In this document: positions 34,219 to 42,700 of the stretch, piece by piece
Numbering within the stretch: the first letter of the stretch is position 1
Layout of the letters: every line of letters starts with the position of its first letter
Source of the DNA: Roseibacillus ishigakijimensis
Lineage (GTDB): Bacteria; Verrucomicrobiota; Verrucomicrobiia; Verrucomicrobiales; Akkermansiaceae
Assembly: GCF_016595415.1 (NCBI RefSeq)
Contig: NZ_JAENIO010000007.1
Coordinates: forward strand, 1-64,000
Reading direction: 5' to 3'
DNA length: 64,000 nucleotides
Notes under the pieces: model-generated
What the model saw: only the letters and a program-made list of their open reading frames with translations
Database searches by the model: none
What the model was told of the DNA's origin: nothing
Position numbers and translations under genes: made by a program

Positions 34219-35325
34219 ATGGGTTCGGCTGAGAATCAATTGGGTGTCTTTCGGGCTTCCTGCTGGGTGCTGGGGTTGGTCGCCTTTGTGGAATTGGCGG
34301 CAGTCGGCCTTGCTCTGGGTCTCGATCGTCAGCGCGAGGCCTTGGCGGCGGCAGAGCCGGTGGTGGTGGAAAAGATCGTCACCGAATACCGCACTCTTCC
34401 TCCGCAGAAGGAAACCGTGATCAAGGAGGTCATCCGGGAAGTGCCCGCCCCCATCCCGGAGCTCCCCGAAGGCCCGCCCCTGGACTACAACTTCGAGCCC
34501 GTGGCCGACCTCCGGCTCGGGACCCCCGCCATTGCCGATCCTTTGGTGGAAAAGCAGGTGGAAGACTCCCGCAAGCTCCGCATTGCCGGGGACAACATGC
34601 GGGCGCTTCTCAAGCTGGAGGATGCCGCCAAAAAGGCGCCTGATGACGCCAACGTCCTTTACCAAACCGCCGAGGTCTACAGTGCGATGGGGCTCTATGA
34701 TCGCGCCGCCGACTACTACCAGCAGGTCTTCTCGCTCGGCACCATCAAAGCGGGCAATCTTTACGAAATGGCCGCCATCAAGCTTCGCGACGGTATCGAG
34801 CAGCCCGAAGACATGGCCGCCAAGTTCGCGTTGGGCCGCGTCTGGGTCTATCGCGATACCAATTATCAGGCCGGAGAGCGCGTGATTCTGACCATTCCGG
34901 TGTCGGCCGCCCCGGGGCTGAACAAGTCCGCCGATGAGTTGGAGAGCGCCCTGAACGTGCAGGTCTTCCTCTACGATGACCTCAATGGCGAGCCCAAGCT
35001 GTGGGACAGCAGTCGCAGCACGATGGAGACCAAATGGGTGACCGCGCCGGTCGATTGGCAGGAGAACGGGGAGGAACTCCTGCGGGTCACCTACACCATT
35101 CCCAGTCAGGATACCGGCACCAGTCACCTCCTGGGGCAACGGAAATACTTTGGGCAAGTGGTCGAGCTCTTTTATGAGAACGCCCTCATTGACAAAGTGG
35201 CTTCCCCCCGTCGTCTAGCTCGCGAGGTGGAGGCCCGGGGGGAGGAAGTCCATTATTATCCTGAGAACTACATCCCCGACGATTTCAACTTCGACAACCC
35301 CCTCCTGCCTCCCTTGCCGGAATAG
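34219..35325 (+). CDS. Membrane-anchored TPR protein of unknown function
   Basis: 368 residues from the ATG at 34219 (MGSAENQLGVF). One membrane helix near the start ('VLGLVAFVELAAVGLALGL'), a Pro/Glu-rich linker (about 45-90), then TPR-like helices (about 105-180, 'DANVLYQTAEVYSAMGLYDR', 'AADYYQQVFSLG') and a C-terminal beta-rich domain ('ALNVQVFLYDDLNGEPKLWD', 'EELLRVTYTIPSQDTG'). It is probably anchored in the inner membrane facing the periplasm. I do not recognise a named family; similar architectures are common in Verrucomicrobia. It begins a plus-strand run with the unknown secreted protein (58 bases later) and the amidase, which suggests a cell-envelope role. Confidence 0.75.
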   Translation: MGSAENQLGVFRASCWVLGLVAFVELAAVGLALGLDRQREALAAAEPVVVEKIVTEYRTLPPQKETVIKEVIREVPAPIPELPEGPPLDYNFEPVADLRLGTPAIADPLVEKQVEDSRKLRIAGDNMRALLKLEDAAKKAPDDANVLYQTAEVYSAMGLYDRAADYYQQVFSLGTIKAGNLYEMAAIKLRDGIEQPEDMAAKFALGRVWVYRDTNYQAGERVILTIPVSAAPGLNKSADELESALNVQVFLYDDLNGEPKLWDSSRSTMETKWVTAPVDWQENGEELLRVTYTIPSQDTGTSHLLGQRKYFGQVVELFYENALIDKVASPRRLAREVEARGEEVHYYPENYIPDDFNFDNPLLPPLPE

Positions 35326-35382
35326 CTTGGCGGGGAACTATTCCGGTGAAAAACACGGGTTTCGCTTGCCGAGCCGCTGGAT

Positions 35383-36267
35383 ATGTTCTTGATAGGAGCC
35401 TTGAAAACGTTCGTCCAACGCTTCCTTGCCTTCTTCCTGCTCCTCTGCGGCAGCGCCTTTGAAGCCGCCGCCCAGCTCAATGTCGACATCGAGTTCTCCC
35501 GCCGGCAATTCATCCCCCATGAATCCATCCCCATGTCGGTGCGGCTGACCAATCGCGCCGGGGCCGAGCTCCTGCTCCACGGTGACAACCGTCGTTCCTG
35601 GCTCAATGTGCTCGTGCAAGACCAACAGGGCAATCCCGTCGCTCCCTACCGCCCCATGAGTTTCCAGGCAGCCAAGATTCCGGTGGGACGCTCGGTGGCC
35701 AAACAGCTCGACCTCAACAATCTTTTTCCCCTCCACTCCTACGGGAAATACACCGTTTCCACCATCATCACCCTGCCCACCGGCGAGTCCTTCCAATCCG
35801 CCCGCAAAACCATCGACCTCACCCGTGGCCGCGTCATCTACGAGCAGCGGGTCGGCCTCGGTGGCAAGGCCCGCGATTACCGCCTCATCACCTTCACCCC
35901 CGCCCGCACCTCCATGCTCTACTTCCAAGCCGAATTGGTCGATGAGCGCCGGGTGGTGATGACCTATCCGCTGGGCGAGCACCTCCGCCACATGCACCCC
36001 GAGGGCACCGTCGACCGCCAGGGACGCCTCAATGTCCTCTACCTGGCGGCTCCCGATCGCTATGTCCACATCCTCATTGATTCCCGGGGCCAAGTGGCGG
36101 ACCGGACCATTTACAAGCAGGGGCAAACTGGAAAACCTCGCCTCGTGGCCTTTGACAATGGCGAGATTCAAGTCGCCGGTGGCATCGAATTCGACCCCGA
36201 GGCCCAGCAAGCGCAACGGGACCGAATTCGGAAAATTTCCGAGCGTCCCGCCGTTTTATTCGATTAA
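35383..36267 (+). CDS. Secreted protein of unknown function
   Basis: 294 residues. A clear signal peptide (about 1-30; 'FLAFFLLLCGSAFEAAAQ') and then a beta-rich body: 'FIPHESIPMSVRLTNRAG', 'YGKYTVSTIITLPTGESFQS', 'RLNVLYLAAPDRYVHILIDS'. The first 110 mature residues resemble an immunoglobulin-like fold. No catalytic or metal-binding motif stands out and there is no C-terminal anchor. It sits between the TPR protein and the amidase genes on the same strand, 57 and 63 bases away, so the three may form an envelope-related operon. The family is unrecognised. Confidence 0.75.
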   Translation: MFLIGALKTFVQRFLAFFLLLCGSAFEAAAQLNVDIEFSRRQFIPHESIPMSVRLTNRAGAELLLHGDNRRSWLNVLVQDQQGNPVAPYRPMSFQAAKIPVGRSVAKQLDLNNLFPLHSYGKYTVSTIITLPTGESFQSARKTIDLTRGRVIYEQRVGLGGKARDYRLITFTPARTSMLYFQAELVDERRVVMTYPLGEHLRHMHPEGTVDRQGRLNVLYLAAPDRYVHILIDSRGQVADRTIYKQGQTGKPRLVAFDNGEIQVAGGIEFDPEAQQAQRDRIRKISERPAVLFD

Positions 36268-36330
36268 ATTTCAAAAATTCTTGCCGATTTTCCTAATTTT
36301 CCTTAAAATTTAAGAAATCTTGGGGAGTTT

Positions 36331-36930
36331 ATGAAGTCTATCGCACGCACACTCGTTCTTTTGGTGCTCAGCGGACTGCTGAGCGTGGTCAGCGGAAAGA
36401 CCATCATCATCGACGCCGGCCATGGCGGCCACGACATTGGCGGTCATTACGGCAAGGTTTACGAGAAGCACCTCGCTCTCGATACTGCCATGCGGCTGGA
36501 GTATTACCTCAAGCGCAAGGGCTATCGCACCGTGATGATTCGGGACACCGATCGCTTCGTTCCCTTGGCCGAACGCTCCCGCATCGCCAATAAGTATCGC
36601 GACGCTATTTTCATCAGCATTCACTACAACTACACGTGGAAGAGCCATGTGCAGGGCTTGGAGACTTTTTACTGCGGCAGCCACAGCCGGGCCTTGGCCG
36701 AGGCTTGTCACCAGGGGATGCAGGGGGAGGTGCGGGCTGCCGACCGGGGGGTGAAGTATGCCCGCTATCACGTCATCCGGCACTGCAAGCACCCCTCCAT
36801 CTTGATTGAAGGAGGCTTTCTCAGTCATTCCGGCGAGCGCCAGAAGGTGATGAAGGGCTCCTACCGTGACCAACTGGTGCGCGGCATTGTCGACGGCATC
36901 GTTCGCTACGACCGCAGCGGCAAGTGGTGA
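36331..36930 (+). CDS. N-acetylmuramoyl-L-alanine amidase (Amidase_3)
   Basis: 199 residues, GGGGAG just upstream of the ATG at 36331. A signal peptide (about 1-22) precedes a single Amidase_3 catalytic domain. Zinc ligands His31 ('IIIDAGHGGHDIGGHYG'), Glu45 ('YEKHLALDTAMRLEYYL') and His98 ('FISIHYNYTWKSHVQGLE') are visible, and the catalytic Glu160 lies in 'SILIEGGFLSHSGE'. It cuts the bond between MurNAc and the first L-alanine of the stem peptide in the periplasm, acting in septum cleavage or wall turnover. No AMIN or SPOR targeting domain is present, so this is a minimal enzyme; targeting may depend on the neighbouring TPR or secreted protein. Confidence 0.93.
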   Translation: MKSIARTLVLLVLSGLLSVVSGKTIIIDAGHGGHDIGGHYGKVYEKHLALDTAMRLEYYLKRKGYRTVMIRDTDRFVPLAERSRIANKYRDAIFISIHYNYTWKSHVQGLETFYCGSHSRALAEACHQGMQGEVRAADRGVKYARYHVIRHCKHPSILIEGGFLSHSGERQKVMKGSYRDQLVRGIVDGIVRYDRSGKW

Positions 36931-36963
36931 GCAGGGAGCCCCGGGATGGTCGCGGAGGCGTGG

Positions 36964-37602
36964 CTAGATGAGGCCCTTGCGGATGGCGGCGGCCACGGCG
37001 GCGGCGACGTTGGGCACCTGGAGCTTACGGTAAATATTTTCGGTGTGCTGGGCCACGGTGCGGTAACTGATGTGTAATTGCTCCGCGATTTCCTTCTTGA
37101 GGTATCCCAGGGAGAGCAAGCGGAGGATCTCCTCTTCACGCTGGCTGAGGAGACGATCTCCCCCCGGTCGTCCCCGCCCGGTGAGAGCTTGCAAGACGAT
37201 GCGGGAAAGCTGGGGATCGATGAGACAAGCCCCTTGTTGAATCTCGAAGAGAGCTTCCCGGATGGAAGCGATGGGGGTGTCCTTGAGGAGATAGCCGGAG
37301 ACGCCAAGCCGGATGGCTTCCAGGGTGGTGCGATGGTCGGCGTTTTGGGTCAGGACGAGGATATTTCCCTTGGGGTGTTGCTTGAGAAGAGGGGGGATGA
37401 GCTGGAGACCGTCGCGATCGGGGAGGTGGAGATCGAGGAGGGTGAGGTCGGCGCCGGGAGGGGGAGTGGTGGTGAGGTAGTCCTCGGCACAGGAGAAGGA
37501 GGCCGCGAGGGTGAGACCCTCGGTGAGGCGGACCATGTGCTGCAGGGAGGAGCGGTAGCGGGCGTTGTCCTCGATGATCTGGACGCGAATGGCTGGAGGC
37601 AT
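36964..37602 (-). CDS. NarL/LuxR-family response regulator
   Basis: 212 residues: receiver domain (about 5-120) with the acidic pair in 'VQIIEDNARYR', phosphoacceptor Asp57 in 'TLLDLHLPDRDG' and Lys in 'GYLLKDTPIASI'; then a LuxR-type helix-turn-helix (about 150-212) with 'LSQREEEILRLLSLGYLKKE' and 'HISYRTVAQHTENIYRKLQV'. Binds DNA as a phosphorylated dimer. It lies seven bases after the stop of the HisKA_3-type kinase on the same strand and is surely its partner. A likely target is the divergent sulfatase locus, because a 7-4-7 inverted repeat lies in that intergenic region (inference). Confidence 0.92.
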   Translation of the reverse strand: MPPAIRVQIIEDNARYRSSLQHMVRLTEGLTLAASFSCAEDYLTTTPPPGADLTLLDLHLPDRDGLQLIPPLLKQHPKGNILVLTQNADHRTTLEAIRLGVSGYLLKDTPIASIREALFEIQQGACLIDPQLSRIVLQALTGRGRPGGDRLLSQREEEILRLLSLGYLKKEIAEQLHISYRTVAQHTENIYRKLQVPNVAAAVAAAIRKGLI

Positions 37603-37609
37603 GGGGAAG

Positions 37610-39565
37610 CTATTTCAGGATGAGATGGAGGTGGAAGCCGTCACCGGGGGCGGTGGTGACGGTGAGGGTGCCGCCCAGGCGCTTGGCGCGGATTTCGAGA
37701 TGGCGGGGCGGGCGGCTGTCCGCCGGAGCTCCACGTCCGTTGTCGGAGATGTGGAGGTGGAGGTGTCCCTGGTGGCGCTTGATGGCGACCGAAGCTCGGG
37801 TGGCGCGGGCATGCTTGCGGATGTTGTTGAGGCTTTCTTTAATGAAGAGGAAGAGATCCCACTGGCGGGCGGGGGGGAGGCGGGAGAGGCGGGCCTGGGG
37901 GGCGATTTCGCAGTAGTGATCCAGCCCGGTGAGTAGGCGGCTGCAGAGCAGGGCGATTTGTTTGCGGAGATTGAAAGCCGGGCTGTTGGTCTCGAGCAAG
38001 CCCACGAAGTCACGGGTTTCCGCCGAGGTGAGGCGGGCCGTTTCGAGGGCCTCCGCGAGCAGCACCTTCTGGTTCGGCGTGGGTGTGGGCAGGGATTCGG
38101 CGAGGAGCTCGGTGAGGTGGACGAGGCCGCTGGCATTGGCTCCGATTTCATCATGCAAGTCGCAGGCGATGCGGTCGCGCACCCGTTTCCACTTGCGATC
38201 GGCGAGGAGCTTGGCAAAGGCGAGGAGAAGGGGAAGAAGGATGAGCAGCAGGATGAGAGCATCGCGGAAGAGCTCCTGCCGTTGCTCCCGGCGGAGGTGG
38301 AGTATCTGGCGCAGGTTGGCCAAGCGGCGTTCTTTGGCTGCTCGTGTGGCCAGCCCTTCGATCCACTGGCGGAGGGGGAGGATTTTTCCTTCCGTACTCA
38401 AGCCGTCGGTCAGCCGCTGGAGGTGGGGATGGGGGCGACCCGCATTGCTGGTAATGGCAAGGGAGGACGTCTCCTCGCCGCTGACCACCTGCCCCTGGGA
38501 GAGGAGTTGGACCTCACTCAGAATGATGCGGGGTGGTCGTTGGATGCGGAACTCGGGCACGGGATCGAGGAGGGTGAGGCGGAAATAGCGTCCCGCTACC
38601 GAGGGGAAGCGCTGCAGGTGCGGGCTGGAACCCGGGGCGGTGAGCGGGGTCGCGGTGCGTAGCACGGTCTCTCCCTTGCGGTCGCCGGGCGCGTGCAGGC
38701 GCTCGAGCCGGAAGCGGGAGGGAAAACCGACTCCGCTGGCCTGGGGGAAGTTGAATTGCAGGGAATGAACTGCGGGCCAGAGTCGGATTTCGTCCAATGT
38801 GCGGGAGCGGCCGAGGTCGAAGAGCAGTTCGAGGCGGGAACCATTGAAGTAAAAATCCAGAAAAGGATGGCGCAGTTGCCCGTCCACGGGGGAGAAGAGG
38901 CAGAAGCCGTCGGTGAGATAGCGCCGGCTCCAGATTGAGCCGTAGTCCTTGTCGGTGGAAGCCTCCACGCGGGCACCGAGGGCGGCATTCCATGGACCGG
39001 CGAAGGCCAGGATCTCGCTCAAGGCGGTGACGTATTCTCCGTCCCACCAGGAGGGGTCGTCGCCCATGCGGGTGCAGCTCAGGCGCAGGCGATCGGCGAA
39101 GACCGGTTGGGCGAGGGGGAAGAGCTGGGGCTCGATCCCGGTTACCGCATAGTCCTCATCCCGGTAATCAACGACCGTCTGGTAGTCTTTCCCAGGAGCA
39201 GCGAGCTCGATGTGAAAGCGCTTGGGAAAGCCGAGAGGGGTGACTTCCAGCGAGTCTGGCGAATAGGTGGCTGGCACGAAGGCGAGGAGGTCGAGGTCCG
39301 CCGGGCGGGCGAATGAGAGTTCGATGGTGACCCGGTCGTGCTCGTCGTGGGAGAAATGGGACCGGTAGCCAAGGGTATGCGGGCTGGGATTCAGCCGGAT
39401 GCGGGGAAGAGGTGCGATCTCCTGCTCGAGGCGCGCGATGTCGTGTTCGAGGGACTGGAGGTCGTCGGGGCGCTGGCATGAGGCCGCGCAGCCCAGGAGC
39501 AGGAGCGCGACGAGGGCTCCCGGCCAGCGGAAGGGGCCGGAGACGGAGCTGGCAGGGCGGAGCAC
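37610..39565 (-). CDS. HisKA_3-type sensor histidine kinase with discoidin-like periplasmic sensor
   Basis: 651 residues with a GTG start at 39565. The N-terminus has a signal/lipobox-like segment (VALLLLGCAASCQ, Cys26). About 400 periplasmic residues contain at least two segments with F5/8 type C (discoidin) character: 'RSRTLDEIRLWPAVHSLQF', 'AGRYFRLTLLDPVPEFRIQ' and 'RIILSEVQLLSQG'. One membrane helix (about 436-456) leads to a HisKA_3 domain with His471 in 'IACDLHDEIGANASGLVHL' and a short HATPase ('LFLFIKESLNNIRKHARATR', 'HISDNGRGAP'). The discoidin-like folds suggest it senses glycans. Operon with the NarL-type regulator; divergent from the 1429-residue sulfatase. Confidence 0.85.
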   Translation of the reverse strand: MLRPASSVSGPFRWPGALVALLLLGCAASCQRPDDLQSLEHDIARLEQEIAPLPRIRLNPSPHTLGYRSHFSHDEHDRVTIELSFARPADLDLLAFVPATYSPDSLEVTPLGFPKRFHIELAAPGKDYQTVVDYRDEDYAVTGIEPQLFPLAQPVFADRLRLSCTRMGDDPSWWDGEYVTALSEILAFAGPWNAALGARVEASTDKDYGSIWSRRYLTDGFCLFSPVDGQLRHPFLDFYFNGSRLELLFDLGRSRTLDEIRLWPAVHSLQFNFPQASGVGFPSRFRLERLHAPGDRKGETVLRTATPLTAPGSSPHLQRFPSVAGRYFRLTLLDPVPEFRIQRPPRIILSEVQLLSQGQVVSGEETSSLAITSNAGRPHPHLQRLTDGLSTEGKILPLRQWIEGLATRAAKERRLANLRQILHLRREQRQELFRDALILLLILLPLLLAFAKLLADRKWKRVRDRIACDLHDEIGANASGLVHLTELLAESLPTPTPNQKVLLAEALETARLTSAETRDFVGLLETNSPAFNLRKQIALLCSRLLTGLDHYCEIAPQARLSRLPPARQWDLFLFIKESLNNIRKHARATRASVAIKRHQGHLHLHISDNGRGAPADSRPPRHLEIRAKRLGGTLTVTTAPGDGFHLHLILK

Positions 39566-39624
39566 GAGGCCAGCTTACGAGGAGAGGGGGAGGCGGCAAC
39601 CCATCTTTTCCTCACATCGCGCGC

Positions 39625-39642
39625 ATCGGTCGAATGACCGAT
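39625..39642. promoter_or_regulatory. Candidate operator, 7-4-7 inverted repeat
   Basis: atcggtc-gaat-gaccgat, perfect arms, in the 170-base divergent region between the discoidin-sensor kinase gene and the sulfatase gene, 94 bases before the sulfatase ATG. NarL-type regulators commonly bind 7-base inverted repeats, so this is a candidate site for the neighbouring regulator. Position and symmetry are seen; regulator identity is inference. Confidence 0.4.
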
Positions 39643-39735
39643 AGGCAAGAGGAAGGCCTTAACCTTTATTTGCAGACTGTAGAACTGCCGCCTCCACCGG
39701 GAAGTGGGAGGCGTGGCCGGTTCCTCTTCTCTCTC

Positions 39736-42700
39736 ATGAAAATAGCGTTCCTCTCCAGCCTGCTCGGCTTGGCCTTGCTCTGCCCTTTCGCAACGGGGGC
39801 TCCCAACATCGTCTTCATCCTGATGGATGACTTCGGATACAATGATGTCGGAGCCCAGACTTATCCCGCGCCGCCGAATCAATATCCCCATTCCGGGCCC
39901 ACTCCAGTTCCCCTCGCAAATTCGGGTCCCATTCCGGAGCCTAACGTGGCCTTTGGGTTGACGCCGCGCATCGATTCCCTGGCGGCGGATGGAATGCGTC
40001 TCACGCAGTTTTACTCCTCGCCGGCTTGCTCGCCCTCGCGGGCCAGCTTCATGACGGGACGCTATGATCGGCGCATTTCCACCAATAAGGTCTTCTTTTC
40101 CAATCATGGTGACGGCTTGAACACCTCGGAAGTGACGGTGCCGGAGGTGTTGCGGGAGACTGGTTACCTCACTGCGATGGTGGGGAAGTGGCACCTGGGC
40201 TACAACCCGGGAAGGCACAACCCTTTTCAAATGGGTCCCTTGCGCCACGGCTTTCATCACTTTCTCGGCTTTCCCCACAGCAACGACATTGCCAATCACG
40301 ACCTGATTCGCGACGAGGAGGTGCTGATTCGGGACTTCAGCTCGCCCAGCCAGCAGGCGGAGATCACCTGGCGTTACACCGAGGCGGCTCTTGAATACAT
40401 CGAGGATTTCTCGGCGCAGGAGAAGCCCTTCTTTCTTTATCTCGCCCACACCATGACGCACCAGCCTTGCTGGCCGTCGGACCGTGAGTTCACCAATGCC
40501 GATGGCAGCACTTGGCCGGTCTTTCTCGGCTCCAGCGGGGTGAGTAATTACTACGATGTCGTGGCTGAGGTGGATCACAGTGTGGGTCGGATCCTCGACA
40601 AGCTGACGGCGCTGGGGCTGGAGGAGGAGACGATTGTGATCTTCGCCTCGGACAATGGCCCTTGGTTGCGGCTCTCCAATCGCAATCTCACCGATCGCTC
40701 GGTGGGGTCGGCCTATCCCTTGCGAGGAAACAAGGCCCAGACTTGGGAGGGGGGCTGCCGGGTTCCCTTCTTCGTGCGCTGGCCGGGTGTGATTCCTGCG
40801 GGCTCGGTGCGGGACGACACCACGGGCTTGATTGATCTCTTGCCCACCTTCACGGCCTTGGCCGGGGGGGATTTGCCCTCCGACCGGACCATTGACGGGG
40901 TCGACCTTTCCGCCCTCTGGCGGGGTGAGGGGGGAGCCGAGCGGCAGAGCTACGCTCTTTTCAATACTTCCAATGATGGTTTGGGTTCGCTCAGCGCGAT
41001 CATCAAGGACGACTGGAAGTTGCGGGACGGCAAGCTCTACAACCTGGCGGAAGACATCCAGGAGTCCGTCGACCTCGCGAGCTCGCAGCGCCGTCAGTTG
41101 GCCGAGATGGAAAGGGAAATGACGGCGGTGAGTGATTCCATTGCGGCCGAGTCCGCTCCGCGCGGCGAGTTCACGAGTTACGAAGTTCTTCTTTCCGCCA
41201 ACGAGCTGGAGGTGCCCGAAGGGGGGGAAGCCTCTCTGGAGGTGAGCCTTTCGGCGGACCCGGGAAAGGCCGTGCTCGTGACCACTGCCCCCTTCAGTGG
41301 AGACGGCGACTTGAGCGTGGCCGCCGGGGGCGTGTTGACCTTTGACAGCACGAATTGGGCGCTGCCCCGGACCGTCACTCTGGCGGCGGCGGTCGATGAG
41401 GACGACGAAGGCTCCGGGGCCACCTTCCGGGTGACCACGGATGACATCGCGCCGGTGCGGGAGGTCTTTGTTTTCGAAAAAGATGCCGAAGCGGTCGACC
41501 CGGTGGAGCTTTCCCTCCTTTGGCCGAAGGCGAGCCCGGTTTGCCTAGCCGGAACGACGACAGGTCTTGTTGCCGAGGGTGCTGCGCAAGTCGGGGAGGG
41601 TCTCGATCCTGCGGGCACGAGCTATCAGTGGAGCCAGATTTCCGGTCCGGCGGCGGCCAGTTTCACCCACGTCACTGAGGCGCGCACGGGAGTGCGTTTT
41701 CCCGTCGAAGGCCCCTACCGTCTGCGGCTGACCGCGAGCCATCCCGAGGCGGGAGGGGCGGCAGCAGTGGATTTCCGGGTTGAGGTGGGAGAATGGCGGG
41801 AGGAGGAAGAAGGGGTTTCCTATAAATTTGCTCCCCTCTTCGCCCACAACGCCTCGAGCGACGAGGATGGCAACGCGGTCTGGGAAGAGGCCGTGGGTCC
41901 CGGGGGGCGCGAATGGAGCCTGGCGGAGAGTGTGACCCGCAGCAGTGGGGACCCGGCACCGGATCTCGCCTTCATCGAGGCCGCCTACCAGTTCCCGGGC
42001 GGGACGAACCGACCGGCAGGCGGGCTTTCCAATCATCTTGATGCCTTCAGCCAGGACGACGCCAGTATCGAGCTCTGGTTCCGTCCGCAGAGTCTGCCGG
42101 TGGCCGTTCCCCAGGTGCTCTGGGAATCGGGTGGAGAGGTGGGAGCCTCTTTTGTTTTGGAGGGAAACTCCTTCAAATTCGCGGTGGACAACCAATCGAC
42201 CGGGGCCGTGGCGGAGGGGGTCCTCGCTCCGGCTGCCGAACGCAATGGCTACCTCCACGCCGTGGGCGTCATTGACCTCGCCGGGGATGAGATCCGGCTC
42301 TATCTCGACGGGGTGCTGGTCTCCAGCCAGGCCATCCCGGCGGTGGAGGATTGGTGTGGCACGAGCGACTCGGGTCTGGGCACCATTGCCCATTCCTCGC
42401 AGGGGGAAACCACCGACCGCACTCATTTGGGGGCCTATCTTTTACAACCGGCCGGGGTGGAACTCTTTGCAGGCGAGGTGGCTCACTTTGCCTTCTACGG
42501 ACGGACCCTCGCGGGGGACGAGATCGAGGAGCTTCTCTCTGGTCCAGTGGGAGAAGAAGTAGTGACTGGGATTTCGGGGGACTTCAAGCGGGAGCCGGAG
42601 CTGGCTTACGATGCCGCGCAGGATGGGGGAGAAGACCTCGTGTGGGAGAATGAGCAACCTCCCGGTGGTCGGGACTGGACCTTGGCAGAGAGCGTCATCC

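Noticed and set aside
34105-35157. Upstream extension of the RaiA-like gene
   Set aside because: It is antisense to the TPR protein gene. The ATG at 34104 has a good ribosome binding site.
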